From Candidatus Thiosymbion sp. (GTDB lineage Bacteria; Pseudomonadota; Gammaproteobacteria; Chromatiales; Chromatiaceae): a stretch of 61,885 nt of DNA. A model generated the notes under the pieces. The model ran no database searches. It saw only the letters and a program-made list of their open reading frames with translations, and was not told the origin of the DNA. The stretch is from positions 1-61,885 of the forward strand of contig JAHDND010000038.1 of NCBI GenBank assembly GCA_018435665.1. Direction: 5' to 3'. The position numbers were made by a program, and so were the translations under genes. Positions 45,517-54,793 of this stretch are shown in pieces; positions within the stretch are counted from its first letter, which is position 1; each line of letters begins with the position of its first letter.

Positions 45517-48500
45517 TCACTCCACCACCGCCGCGCGGTTGAGCCGGATCAGGGCCTTGAAGCGCTCGTTGTCGAGCTGGGTCAGCCAGGACTCGTCATT
45601 GCCGACGATGGCGCCGGCAATGGCCTTCTTGTCCTCGATCATGTCGCTGATGCGCTCCTCCAGGGTCCCCAGGGTGACGAACTTGTGGACGAAGACGGTC
45701 TTCTCCTGGCCGATGCGGAAGGCACGGTCGCTAGCCTGGTCCTCCACCGCCGGGTTCCACCAGCGGTCGAAGTGGAAGACATGGTTGGCCTTGGTGAGGG
45801 TGATGCCGACGCCGCCGGCCTTGAGGGAGAGGACGAAGATGGCCGGCTCCGCCTCCGGGTCCTGAAAGGCGGCGATCATTTGCTCTCGCTTGGCCCGCGG
45901 AGTGCCGCCGTGGAGATAGAAGGTCGGATAGTGCAGCGCCTGGCGCAGGCGCCGTTCCAGGGCGGCGGCGACCTCGGTGAACTGGGAGAAGATGAGCACA
46001 CTGTCGCCCTCGGCCATGGCCTCTTCCAGCATCTCTTGCAGGCGTTGCAGCTTGTGGGAGCGCTCCGGGGTGAAGGGGCTGCCGTCCTGGAGGAACTGGG
46101 CTGGGTGGTTGCAGATCTGCTTGAGCCTCATCAGGGTGGAGAGCATCAGGCCCTGGCGGGCGATACCCTCTTTGTCCTCCAGTTGGCGCTCCACGTCGCG
46201 TACCACCGTCTCGTAGAGGGCGGCCTGTTCCTTGCTGAGGTTGCAGTACTGGAGGGCCTCCAGCTTGTCCGGCAGGTCCTGGATGATGGCCTTGTCGCTC
46301 TTGAGGCGGCGCAGGATGAAGGGCTCCACCAGACGCTTGAGGGTGGCGGTCTTGACTGGGTCGCGGTCGCGCTGGACCGGGCTCTCAAAGCCCTTGCGAA
46401 AGCGCGCCTGGGTGTCCAGATAGCCGGGGTTGAGGAAGTTGAAGATGGACCAGAGGTCGATGAGGCGGTTTTCCACTGGGGTGCCGGTGAGGGCCAAACG
46501 ATGGGGGGCGCGCAACTTAAGGATGGCCTTGGTCTGGGCCGCCAGCGGGTTCTTGATGTTCTGCGCCTCGTCGAGGATGACCCGATGCCAGTCGCGGGCG
46601 GTGAACAGGGCCTGATCGCGCCGCACCAGGGCGTAGGAGGTGATGACCAGGGCCTGGCCGGCGGTCTGGGCCAGGAAGGCGGCCTTGTCCTGGGTGCGCG
46701 TCGTGCCGTGGTGGATGAGCACCGGCAACTGGGGGGCGAACTTCTGGACCTCCTTCTGCCAGTTGCCAATGACGGAGGTGGGGGCGATGAGCAGGGTCGG
46801 GGATAGCTCTTCCCCCGCCGCCTCCCGCTCCTGGACCAGGCGCGCGATGGCCTGGAGGGTCTTGCCCAGGCCCATGTCATCCGCCAGGCAGGCGCCCAGG
46901 CCGCACTGTTCCAGAAAGCGCAACCAGGCGACGCCGCGCCTCTGGTAGTCGCGCAGTTGGGCGCGCAGCCCCGGCGGGTCGGCGATGGTCTCCAGGTGGC
47001 CGCCACCGCGCAGCCTTCTGAGCATCCCGGCCAGGGCATCGTCGCGATCGACCTCGAAGTCCTCGTCGAGGGCGGTGCGCTGGAGCAGGTCCTGGACGCT
47101 CATCTCCGGCATCTCCTGGCCGTGGCGTTGCCAAAAGAGGAGCATCTCCCGCATCTTGTCGCGGTCCAGTTCCACCCATTGGCCGCGGAAGCGCACCAGG
47201 GGCGCCTTGGACTCCACCAGTTGTTGCCATTCCTCGGGGCTGACCACCTCATCGCCGATGGCTAGTTCATAGCGATACTGGACCAGATTCTTTAGCTTGA
47301 GCCCGCCCTCGCCGGCGGCAGCCGCGCTGGGTTTGGCCTGGCTGGACGCGGTACGCAGCCGGATCTTGACCCGCCGGCGGCCCTGAGGCGTCCACCAGGC
47401 GGGGACGATGATCTTGTAACTGGCGTCTTCCAGAATCCAGGCCCACTCCTTGAGAAAGGCGAAGGCGTCATCCAGGGTCAGGCGCAGGCCCTGGGGCGTG
47501 GCGGTGGCCAGCCCCGCCCACAACTGGGGGACCATGCGGGAGGCGAGGCCCAGGTTGAGCAGCAACTGGGTCTCGAAATCCTCGCCCAGTTGACGGCGCC
47601 ATGTATCGCGCCCCCCTTGGCCCGCGGACCAGTAGTCGGCCAGGGACAAGCGCCGCGAGGGATCATCCCGGGGGATGGCGACGAAGTGGAGGGACCAGTC
47701 GTCAGCCGGGTCCCTGGTGGTTTCGACCGCCCCGGCAGAAGGGGTAGCCACGACATCCCTGGCGGTCCCGGCCTCAGGGTCGGCAGTCCCACCCCAGGGT
47801 TGGTCCAGTGACGGCTCTTCGAGCTGAAAACCCAGGGTGAAGGCGACCTTGCCATCGGCCCCGCGCAGGTGTCCCCGCCACTGGCGCCACTGGCGAACCT
47901 GGTCCGCCCCGATCCAGGGCGCGGGGCTGGGACGCGGGGCGATGGCGGCCGCCAGGAGGCTGGCGGAGACCTTTTTGGTGAACACCGCGGGCCAGACCAA
48001 CTGGCGCAGCATCTCGTCAAGCAAGACCTCCGCGCAGTGACGGAGCAGGCTCTCGGCATCCGGCCAGGCCGCTGGCCACTCGGTGCCGTCCAGCGGGGGA
48101 CGGACCGCGGCGGGTGGCAAGCGCTCCACGGCCTGGGCAATGAGCTGCTCGTAGGCCTCACCGGCCCATTCCCAGCCACCGAAGACGGCCAGGGGTGGGT
48201 CCTTGCGTCCGCCCTTGGGCCGGGGTGGCTGATGCACCACCGGGGCGGGCAGATACTGGTCGCGCATCAGCAGCCTTTTGATCTCCTGGGTGAACCAGTA
48301 CCAGAACAGGAAATCGCCCGCGGGCTGTACCGCGCCACCCTGCCGAAAGGCCAAAAAATGGATATCGCTCAGTTGTCGGATGGGGCGGTCAAGGCGCAGG
48401 CAGTCCAGCCGCCAGGGGCGCAGTCGCGCCTCGGCGACGCTGAATTCCGTTGGCCAGTAACGCGCCAGGGCCGGTGACGGCAGCGGCGACTCGGCGCTGC

Positions 48501-48756
48501 TGGGGAGGAGCAGGGTCTGGTCCTCCAGGGCCATGGCCAATGCCCTCGGCTCCTCGGGCAAGCCGAGGGTGCCCCAGAAGGCGGGCCAATCCTTGACGGA
48601 AAGCTGGAACGGATGGCGCGGGATCGCTTCCTGGGTCCGCCCGGGCTTGGCGACCGCCAGGGTCTCGGCCCAGAGGCGGAAGGCCCCATACTGGATAAAA
48701 TCCACCGTGGCGTCCGGAGACCAGAAGGCGTGCAGGATCAGCATGGCCGGTGCCAT
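45517..48756 (-). CDS. SNF2-family DEAD/DEAH-box helicase
   Basis: This 1079-residue SWI2/SNF2 ATPase has helicase motif I DDMGLGKTLQAIA (about residue 625), motif II DEAQNIKN and motif III LTGTPVENRLIDL. The C-terminal lobe shows LIFSQFTEV, LSLKAGGVGITLTKANHVFH and DRWWNPAVEDQASDRAFRIG. The N-terminal 500 residues are a bacterial SNF2 N-terminal extension. It precedes the SWIM-protein gene in the same direction. A role in nucleoprotein remodelling is inferred; a start at the Met five codons inside is possible. Confidence 0.9.
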   Translation of the reverse strand: MAPAMLILHAFWSPDATVDFIQYGAFRLWAETLAVAKPGRTQEAIPRHPFQLSVKDWPAFWGTLGLPEEPRALAMALEDQTLLLPSSAESPLPSPALARYWPTEFSVAEARLRPWRLDCLRLDRPIRQLSDIHFLAFRQGGAVQPAGDFLFWYWFTQEIKRLLMRDQYLPAPVVHQPPRPKGGRKDPPLAVFGGWEWAGEAYEQLIAQAVERLPPAAVRPPLDGTEWPAAWPDAESLLRHCAEVLLDEMLRQLVWPAVFTKKVSASLLAAAIAPRPSPAPWIGADQVRQWRQWRGHLRGADGKVAFTLGFQLEEPSLDQPWGGTADPEAGTARDVVATPSAGAVETTRDPADDWSLHFVAIPRDDPSRRLSLADYWSAGQGGRDTWRRQLGEDFETQLLLNLGLASRMVPQLWAGLATATPQGLRLTLDDAFAFLKEWAWILEDASYKIIVPAWWTPQGRRRVKIRLRTASSQAKPSAAAAGEGGLKLKNLVQYRYELAIGDEVVSPEEWQQLVESKAPLVRFRGQWVELDRDKMREMLLFWQRHGQEMPEMSVQDLLQRTALDEDFEVDRDDALAGMLRRLRGGGHLETIADPPGLRAQLRDYQRRGVAWLRFLEQCGLGACLADDMGLGKTLQAIARLVQEREAAGEELSPTLLIAPTSVIGNWQKEVQKFAPQLPVLIHHGTTRTQDKAAFLAQTAGQALVITSYALVRRDQALFTARDWHRVILDEAQNIKNPLAAQTKAILKLRAPHRLALTGTPVENRLIDLWSIFNFLNPGYLDTQARFRKGFESPVQRDRDPVKTATLKRLVEPFILRRLKSDKAIIQDLPDKLEALQYCNLSKEQAALYETVVRDVERQLEDKEGIARQGLMLSTLMRLKQICNHPAQFLQDGSPFTPERSHKLQRLQEMLEEAMAEGDSVLIFSQFTEVAAALERRLRQALHYPTFYLHGGTPRAKREQMIAAFQDPEAEPAIFVLSLKAGGVGITLTKANHVFHFDRWWNPAVEDQASDRAFRIGQEKTVFVHKFVTLGTLEERISDMIEDKKAIAGAIVGNDESWLTQLDNERFKALIRLNRAAVVE

Positions 48757-48870
48757 AGATAGGGATGAAATGTGGCGATCTTACGACATTCAGGATTGCC
48801 CCGATCAAGCGGTGGCTTGCCGGATGCGGTCATAGGCCCCGCCACTTTGCAGGCGGGCGTACGACTGAAG

Positions 48871-49044
48871 TTATTGTCGATGCACTTCAGTTGTCGGCAT
48901 TCATGGGGAGGTTCGGGGTACGTCTGGTGGGGATGTCGACCGCAGGGATGCGGTCGTCAAGCCTCCAGGGACGGATTCAGGTTGTCCCTCGCCATACGTA
49001 CTCCGAAAGGGGGAAGCCGAAAATTAAGGTGCGATGACTATACA
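48871..49044. repeat. Palindromic MITE-like repeat, copy 4 (long form)
   Basis: About 170 bp between the SNF2 and radA genes resemble copy 1 along their length: GATGTCGACCGC...GGATGCGGTCGTCAAGCCT in the centre, a stem TTCGGGGTACGTCTGG pairing with CCATACGTACTCCGAA, and the outer arm GCCGAAAATTAAGGTGCGAT. Differences from copy 1 often occur on both sides of the stem, as expected if pairing is selected or copied. The remaining 180 bp of this 357-bp gap hold no gene. Confidence 0.65.
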
Positions 49045-49113
49045 GCGCCACCGAACCTCTGGTTTCGCCTTGCCCGCGGATCTTCTCCGACATAGCCCTT
49101 CATCCGCGCCATC

Positions 49114-50541
49114 CTAGACCCCGTCGATGGCCTCCCGCAGGTGGCGTACCTCCAGAATCTCCAGCCCCGGGACGCCGCCCTTGGGGACATTGCCCTTGGG
49201 GGCGATGACGCGCTTGATACCGTGCTTGGCCGCCTCGCGCAGCCGGTCCGGGCCATTGGGCACCGGGCGGATTTCGCCGCTCAGGCCCACCTCGCCGAAC
49301 ACCGCCAGTTCCAGGTCCAGGGGCCGGTCCCGGTAGCTGGACAGGACCGCCAACAACACCGCCAGATCGGCGGCGGTCTCGGTGATGCGCACCCCCCCTA
49401 CCACGTTGACGAAGACATCGCGGTCGAACATGGCCACCCCGCCATGGCGGTGCAGCACGGCGAGGAGCATGGACAGCCGGTTCTGCTCCAGCCCCAAGGC
49501 GACGCGGCGCGGGTTGGCCAGGGGGCTCTCGTCCACCAGGGCCTGGACCTCGATCATCAGCGGCCGGGTGCCCTCGCGGGTGACCACGATGAGGCTGCCG
49601 GGGACCGGCTGGTCATGGCGGGACAGGAAGATGGCCGAGGGGTTTCGCACCTCCTTGAGACCCCGGTCGGTCATGGCGAAGACACCCAGCTCGTTGACGG
49701 CGCCGAAGCGGTTCTTGACCGCTCGCACCAGACGATAGGGGCTGCCGGGCTCGCCCTCGAAATAGAGCACGGTATCGACCATGTGCTCCAGCACCCGCGG
49801 TCCGGCCAGGGCGCCCTCCTTGGTGACATGGCCGACGAGGAAGACGCAGGTATCGGTCTGCTTGGCCCAGCGCACCAGTTGCGCCGCCGTCTCCCGCACC
49901 TGGGAGACGGAGCCGGGGGCGGAGGGCAGCAGGTCGGTGCAGAGGGTCTGGATCGAGTCCACCACCAGCACCCGGGGCTGTTCGCTGTCGGCAGCGGCGA
50001 GGATGCGCTCGACCCCGGTCTCCGCCAACAGATGAATACCGGCGCCACTCAGTCCCAGGCGGCGGGCGCGCAGGCTGACCTGTTGGGGGGATTCCTCGCC
50101 GGTGACATAGAGGATGGGCCGATCGGCCTCCGGTGGCGGGATCTCGGCCGGTTCCCGGCCGGGCGCCGAGGGGGCGGCGGAGCCCCCCAGCTCGGCGCAA
50201 GCCTGGAGCAGCAGGGTGGACTTGCCGATGCCCGGATCGCCACCGATCAGCACCACCGAACCGGCCACCAGACCGCCGCCCAGGACCCGGTCAAGTTCGG
50301 CGATGCCGCTGCTGGTCCGGATTTCCCGCTCCGGACTAACCGTATCCAGGGAGAGGATACCCCCCCCCTCCGCCGCCCCGGCGTAGCCCTGACGCCCCCG
50401 GGCGGGCGCCGGCAATACAGGGATCTCCTCGATCGAATTCCAGGCGCCACAATCCGTACAGCGCCCAGCCCATTTGTTCAGGCTGGCGCCGCAGGCGTTA
50501 CAGACATAGGCCAGACGGCTCTTGGCAGGGGCTTTAGGCAA
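49114..50541 (-). CDS. radA: DNA repair protein RadA (Sms)
   Basis: This 475-residue protein helps branch migration in recombination. It has a C4 zinc finger at the start (CNACGASLNKWAGRCTDCG), a RecA-like ATPase with Walker A GGDPGIGKST near residue 100, the RadA signature KNRFGAVNELGVF, and a C-terminal Lon-protease-like domain (VGGVRITETAADLAVLLAVL). Length and order match E. coli RadA (460). Confidence 0.96.
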   Translation of the reverse strand: MPKAPAKSRLAYVCNACGASLNKWAGRCTDCGAWNSIEEIPVLPAPARGRQGYAGAAEGGGILSLDTVSPEREIRTSSGIAELDRVLGGGLVAGSVVLIGGDPGIGKSTLLLQACAELGGSAAPSAPGREPAEIPPPEADRPILYVTGEESPQQVSLRARRLGLSGAGIHLLAETGVERILAAADSEQPRVLVVDSIQTLCTDLLPSAPGSVSQVRETAAQLVRWAKQTDTCVFLVGHVTKEGALAGPRVLEHMVDTVLYFEGEPGSPYRLVRAVKNRFGAVNELGVFAMTDRGLKEVRNPSAIFLSRHDQPVPGSLIVVTREGTRPLMIEVQALVDESPLANPRRVALGLEQNRLSMLLAVLHRHGGVAMFDRDVFVNVVGGVRITETAADLAVLLAVLSSYRDRPLDLELAVFGEVGLSGEIRPVPNGPDRLREAAKHGIKRVIAPKGNVPKGGVPGLEILEVRHLREAIDGV

Positions 50542-50663
50542 GGTCGGACCTCATGAAGCTTGGGGTAGGTGATGACTATCTTTCCCCGCCGGTACCAAGA
50601 CCCTGAGCGGCTGGTGCGCGCTCCAATATTCACGGGCATGATACGAACCGTCGAGAACGTCTT

Positions 50664-50691
50664 TTGATTCGGCAGGGGTAATCCGTATAAT
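50664..50691 (+). promoter_or_regulatory. Promoter of the rpsF operon
   Basis: TTGATT (50664-50669) and TATAAT (50686-50691) with a 16-bp spacer give a strong sigma-70-type promoter. Transcription would start near 50698, about 73 bp before the rpsF start codon. Confidence 0.75.
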
Positions 50692-50695
50692 GCCC

Positions 50696-50719
50696 GATCC
50701 TCCCGGCAGCGGGAGGATC
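50696..50719 (+). promoter_or_regulatory. Leader hairpin of the rpsF mRNA
   Basis: GATCCTCCCG-GCAG-CGGGAGGATC is a perfect 10-bp stem at the expected 5' end of the rpsF transcript, followed by a smaller CCGC/GCGG stem near 50733-50743. An S6:S18-binding leader is known to autoregulate this operon in several bacteria. Whether this hairpin belongs to that motif cannot be settled by eye. Confidence 0.55.
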
Positions 50720-50770
50720 CTCCTTGCCTCACCGCTTCGCGGGGGGCTGTCCAACCCGTAAGGAGACCTT

Positions 50771-51193
50771 ATGCGTCACTACGAAATCGTGTTCATGGTC
50801 CACCCCAGCCAGAGCGAGCAGGTGCCGGCCATGGTCGAGCGCTACCGCGCCAGTATCGAAAAGTCCGGTGGCAAGATCCACCGCTTCGAGGATTGGGGAC
50901 GCCGGCAACTGGCCTACCCGATCAACAAGATCCACAAGGCGCACTATATCCTGATGAATGTCGAGTGCGATCAGGCCACTCGCGAGGAACTCGAAAGCGC
51001 CTTCCGCTTCAACGACGCGGTCCTGCGCAACCTCATCCTGGTCCGTGATGCCGCCGTCACCGAGCCCTCCCCCCTGGCCAAGTCCGAGGAGGAAGGCGCC
51101 GAGGAGTCCGGGGGCGAACGCCGCCGCCGCGACCGCTCCGAGCGCGTGGAGCGGGTCGAAGACTCCGACGACGAAGACGACGAGCTGGAATAA
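50771..51193 (+). CDS. rpsF: 30S ribosomal protein S6
   Basis: This 140-residue S6 starts [20 protein letters not shown]. Family features are [20 protein letters not shown] and [20 protein letters not shown]. The C-terminus is extended and rich in Glu, Arg and Asp (residues 105-140), as in other gammaproteobacterial S6 proteins that are tailed by glutamates. A ribosome-binding site AAGGAGACC precedes the ATG. First gene of the rpsF-rpsR-DUF2232-rplI group. Confidence 0.97.
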   Translation: MRHYEIVFMVHPSQSEQVPAMVERYRASIEKSGGKIHRFEDWGRRQLAYPINKIHKAHYILMNVECDQATREELESAFRFNDAVLRNLILVRDAAVTEPSPLAKSEEEGAEESGGERRRRDRSERVERVEDSDDEDDELE

Positions 51194-51202
51194 GAGGTTG
51201 CC

Positions 51203-51427
51203 ATGTCAAAGTTTTTCCGCCGCAAGCGTTACTGCCGCTTCACCGCCGAAGGCATCAACGAGATCGACTACAAGGATCTCAACCTGCTCAAGGCCTATGT
51301 GAGCGAGTCTGGCAAGATCGTGCCCAGCCGCATCACCGGGACCTCCGCCAAGTACCAGCGCCAACTGGCCCTGGCGGTGAAGCGGGCCCGTTATCTGGCC
51401 CTGCTGCCTTACTCCGACGGCCATTGA
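51203..51427 (+). CDS. rpsR: 30S ribosomal protein S18
   Basis: This 74-residue S18 binds next to S6 on the 30S platform. It shows [40 protein letters not shown] and [20 protein letters not shown], all typical. It begins 9 bp after rpsF with AAGAGG as the ribosome-binding site. Confidence 0.97.
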   Translation: MSKFFRRKRYCRFTAEGINEIDYKDLNLLKAYVSESGKIVPSRITGTSAKYQRQLALAVKRARYLALLPYSDGH

Positions 51428-51496
51428 TCCCGTCACGACCGGCCTGAGGCCTGGCCTCATCGCCGCGGCCGCCGGCCAGACAGGACGCCCGATCCG

Positions 51497-52408
51497 ATGC
51501 TAGGACTTGCCACCTTCATCATGCGCGGCCGCTCCCAGGCCGCGCTGGTGGCCGCGGTCTTCGCGGTCTTGTCGCTGCTCTTCCCCCTGGCGGGGATGCT
51601 GAGTTCGGCAACCGTGGCCCTGGTGACCCTGCGCCAGGGGCCCGTGGAGGGTCTGATCGTCGGCGCCTTCGCGGGTCTTGCCAGTGGACTCTTCGCCTTC
51701 GCCGCCCTAGGCAGCCCGGCCCCGGCCCTGGGCTTCGCCCTGGCGCTCTGGCTCCCCGTCTGGGCCTTGGCCCTGGTGTTGCGCAACACCCGGTCCCAGC
51801 CCCTGGCGGTGAGCCTGGCCAGTCTCATGGGCCTGCTGATCGTGGTCGGTATGCGACTCGGCGTCGGTGATCCCGTTCCCTATTGGACCGAACTGATGGA
51901 GCCGGTCCGGCAAGGACTGATCGAGGGCGGGCTGACCACGGAGGCGGGCAGCCAGGTCCTGATCGCCGAGGTGGCGCGCTGGATGACCGGGGCCTTCGCC
52001 GCGGCCTTTTATTTCCAGGCCCTGCTGGCCCTGTTCCTTGGCCGCTGGTGGCAGGCCCTGCTCTACAACCCGGGTGGTTTCGGCAGTGAGTTTCGCGACT
52101 TGCGTCTGAGTCGAGGCGTCGGGGTGCTGGGCATGGCGCTGCTAGCCTGGCTGCTGGTGGATCAGGACAATCAATGGGCGGCGGATTTGCTGATCCTGGT
52201 CACGCCGCTGCTCCTGCTCCAGGGACTGGCCCTGATCCATTGGCTGGTCAAGGCCCTGCAAGCCAGCCGGGGGTGGCTCGTCGGCGTCTATGCCCTGTAT
52301 CTACTGGCCATGCCCCATGCCCAGGTCCTGACGGCCGGTCTGGGTCTGGCCGATATCTGGGTGAATGTGCGCGCCCGGGTCCGTCCGCGCCAGACCGATA
52401 CCCATTGA
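51497..52408 (+). CDS. DUF2232 membrane protein
   Basis: This 303-residue inner-membrane protein of the DUF2232 (YybS-like) family has about eight hydrophobic segments, such as ALVAAVFAVLSLLFPLAGML and VLGMALLAWLLVDQDNQWAA. The C-terminal part LTAGLGLADIWVNVRARVRP is well conserved in the family. A gene of this type sits between rpsR and rplI in many Gammaproteobacteria. Function unknown. Confidence 0.85.
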   Translation: MLGLATFIMRGRSQAALVAAVFAVLSLLFPLAGMLSSATVALVTLRQGPVEGLIVGAFAGLASGLFAFAALGSPAPALGFALALWLPVWALALVLRNTRSQPLAVSLASLMGLLIVVGMRLGVGDPVPYWTELMEPVRQGLIEGGLTTEAGSQVLIAEVARWMTGAFAAAFYFQALLALFLGRWWQALLYNPGGFGSEFRDLRLSRGVGVLGMALLAWLLVDQDNQWAADLLILVTPLLLLQGLALIHWLVKALQASRGWLVGVYALYLLAMPHAQVLTAGLGLADIWVNVRARVRPRQTDTH

Positions 52409-52510
52409 ACTGACGGCGACCGCCCTGGGGCGGCCTCGCCAGGCATCGTGGACTCCGCTCTCCGTTGGCGCGGTCCGCGACAACTGAAAATTCGAACTGG
52501 GGGTACCCAA

Positions 52511-52960
52511 GTGGAAATCATCCTGTTGAAAAAGGTCGCCAATCTCGGCAATCTGGGGGAAAAGGTCGACATTCGCGCCGGTTACGGCCGCAACTACCTG
52601 ATCCCGAAAGGCTATGCCGTCCCGGCGACGGCGGACAATCTCAAGCGCTTCGAGGAGCGCCGCGCCGAACTGGAGCAGCAGGCCGCCGAGGCCTACGCCA
52701 TCGCCGACGAGCGCCGCGAGACCCTCGACGGCCGTTCCGTCACCATCGCCCGCAAAGCCGGTGACGAGGGCCGCCTGTTCGGTTCCGTCGGCGCCGCCGA
52801 CATCGCCGAGGCCGTGACCGCCATGGGCCTGAAACTCTCCAAGCAGGAACTGCGCCTGCCCACCGGCTCCTTCCGTGCCACGGGCCATTACGAGGTCGGC
52901 GTGCATCTCCACCCCGAGATCAACGCCACCCTCAAGATCGAGATCGTTCCCGCGAGCTAA
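52511..52960 (+). CDS. rplI: 50S ribosomal protein L9
   Basis: This 149-residue L9 starts with a GTG codon giving (M)EIILLKKVANLGNLGEKVD, preceded by GGGGG about 8 bp upstream. A longer frame starting at 52448 is rejected because its first 21 residues match nothing in the family. The N-domain GYGRNYLIPKGYAVPAT, the connecting helix and the C-domain GRLFGSVGAADIAEAVTAMG are intact. Confidence 0.96.
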   Translation: MEIILLKKVANLGNLGEKVDIRAGYGRNYLIPKGYAVPATADNLKRFEERRAELEQQAAEAYAIADERRETLDGRSVTIARKAGDEGRLFGSVGAADIAEAVTAMGLKLSKQELRLPTGSFRATGHYEVGVHLHPEINATLKIEIVPAS

Positions 52961-53133
52961 GCCCGCCCTTCGGACCCGGGTCATCGCTGCCCGGGTTCGG
53001 CCGCCCCGGGTGACCCCAGTGCCAGCCCTGGGCGGCAACCGCAGGGACCGGTGTAAGGAGGGCCCCTACCACGCCAGCCCCTCCCGCCCATCCTGGCCAT
53101 CACCCAACCTGGCGATCCTGAGTTCCTGGCGAT

Positions 53134-53224
53134 TCGACAAGGTCTAGCGCATCTTGGGGGTTTAATTTTCCTCACGCACCACGAGAGGAAAATCCCATGG
53201 CCCGCCAACCCCACCCCCCGACCT
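53134..53224 (+). repeat. Segment shared with 59198-59285 (dnaB leader copy)
   Basis: About 90 bp here and at 59198-59285 are similar. CCTCACGCACCACGAGAGGA is identical in both, as is CATGGCCCGCCAACCCC, with GTTTAAT and GCGCAT/TCGCAT matching upstream. The segment holds a strong ribosome-binding site and an ATG. Here it lies upstream of dnaB and adds an in-frame start 30 codons before the likely native one. Confidence 0.65.
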
Positions 53225-53286
53225 TTCGCGAACTCACGAGCCGCATCGGCCTGAGCGTGGATGCCCCCCACGACCCGAGAAGCCCC

Positions 53287-54693
53287 ATGTCCGATCCTTA
53301 CGAGCCGCCCTATCCTGAGCCGGATCTTCCCTCAGGTGACCAACTCCGCATCCCACCGCACTCCCTCCAGGCCGAGCAGTCGCTCCTGGGCGGGCTCATG
53401 CTCGACAATCAGACCTGGGACTCAGTGGCGGACAAGGTCGGTGACGGCGACTTTTACCGCCGCGAGCATCGCCTCATCTTCGCCGCCATCCGTGACCTGG
53501 CGGCCCGCGACCAGCCCTTCGACGTCGTCACCCTGGCGGAGTGGCTGGAACGTACCGGCCAGCTCGAGGACGCCGGCGGTCTGCCCTACCTGGGCGTCAT
53601 CGCCACCGGCACCCCCAGCGCCGCCAACGTCAAGGCCTACGCCAAGATCGTGCGCGAGCGCTCGGTGCTGCGCCAGCTCATCTCCGTCGGCACCGGCATC
53701 AGCGACATCGCCTTCAACACCGAGGGCCGGGAGGTGGCGGAGCTGCTCGACGAGGCCGAGCGCCGCGTCTTCGAGATCGCCGAGCAGGAACAGCGCGGCG
53801 GGGGTGGCTTCCAGCCCCTGCGCAGCCTCCTCGGCAAGGCCGTCGAGCGCATCGAGATCCTCTTCCAGCGTAACGAGCCCATCACCGGCCTGCCCACCGG
53901 CTTCGCCGACTTCGACGAGATGACCTCCGGCCTCCAGCCCTCCGACCTCATCATCGTCGCGGGGAGGCCATCGATGGGAAAAACTAGCTTCGCCATGAAC
54001 TTAGCGGAGAACGTCGCCCTGGCGGTCAAGCGACCGGTGGCCATCTTCAGCATGGAGATGCCCGGCGACGCCCTGGCCATGCGCATGATGTCCTCCCTGG
54101 GGCGGATCGATCAGCACCGGGTGCGCACTGGCAAGCTGGAGGAAGACGAGTGGCCGCGCCTGACCTCGGCGGTCAACATGCTGGCCGACGCGCCCATGTA
54201 CATCGACGACACCCCGGCCCTGTCGCCCACCGAGGTCCGCGCCCGGGCCCGGCGGCTCAAGCGCGAGCACGGCGACCTGGCGCTGATCGTCCTCGACTAC
54301 CTGCAACTAATGCAGGTGCCCGGCAACAGCGAGAATCGCGCCACCGAGATCTCCGCCATCTCCCGCTCGCTGAAGGCCCTGGCCAAGGAGCTCAGCGTCC
54401 CCGTCGTCGCCCTCTCCCAGCTCAACCGCAGCCTGGAACAGCGCCCCAACAAGCGGCCGGTGATGTCGGATCTGAGAGAATCCGGAGCCATTGAACAGGA
54501 TGCGGATCTCATTGTTTTTATTTATCGCGATGAGGTCTACCACGAGGATAGCAAGGACAAGGGCGTGGCGGAGATCATCATCGGCAAGCAGCGTAACGGT
54601 CCCATCGGCACCACGCGGCTGACCTTCCTCGGCAAGTACACCAAGTTCGAGAACTACATCTCCGATGTCTACGGGGATGAGGGTTACCATTGA
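53287..54693 (+). CDS. dnaB: Replicative DNA helicase DnaB
   Basis: This 468-residue hexameric helicase unwinds DNA at the replication fork. The N-terminal domain begins near LRIPPHSLQAEQSLLGGLML. Walker A is GRPSMGKTSFAMNLAENVAL (about residue 222), Walker B is LALIVLDYLQLMQ, and RESGAIEQDADLIVFIYRDE is conserved. There is no intein. The start at 53287 fits family length. A longer frame from 53197 has a better ribosome-binding site (GAGAGGA) and would add 30 residues starting MARQPHPPTFRELTSR, whose first part comes from a repeated segment. Which start is used is open. Confidence 0.94.
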   Translation: MSDPYEPPYPEPDLPSGDQLRIPPHSLQAEQSLLGGLMLDNQTWDSVADKVGDGDFYRREHRLIFAAIRDLAARDQPFDVVTLAEWLERTGQLEDAGGLPYLGVIATGTPSAANVKAYAKIVRERSVLRQLISVGTGISDIAFNTEGREVAELLDEAERRVFEIAEQEQRGGGGFQPLRSLLGKAVERIEILFQRNEPITGLPTGFADFDEMTSGLQPSDLIIVAGRPSMGKTSFAMNLAENVALAVKRPVAIFSMEMPGDALAMRMMSSLGRIDQHRVRTGKLEEDEWPRLTSAVNMLADAPMYIDDTPALSPTEVRARARRLKREHGDLALIVLDYLQLMQVPGNSENRATEISAISRSLKALAKELSVPVVALSQLNRSLEQRPNKRPVMSDLRESGAIEQDADLIVFIYRDEVYHEDSKDKGVAEIIIGKQRNGPIGTTRLTFLGKYTKFENYISDVYGDEGYH

Positions 54694-54793
54694 CCGAGAC
54701 CCTAAAACGTCTTTACTTTCGGTTTTCTCGCACTTACTTGATTTCAGCCTCACCTTGATGGAAACCGGAAACCGGCTTGCGCTGGGATCAGCC

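Noticed and set aside
52961..53133. Terminator after rplI
   Set aside because: A CCCGGG-type inverted repeat (about 52977-53003) has no T-run and an irregular loop, so it is not called.
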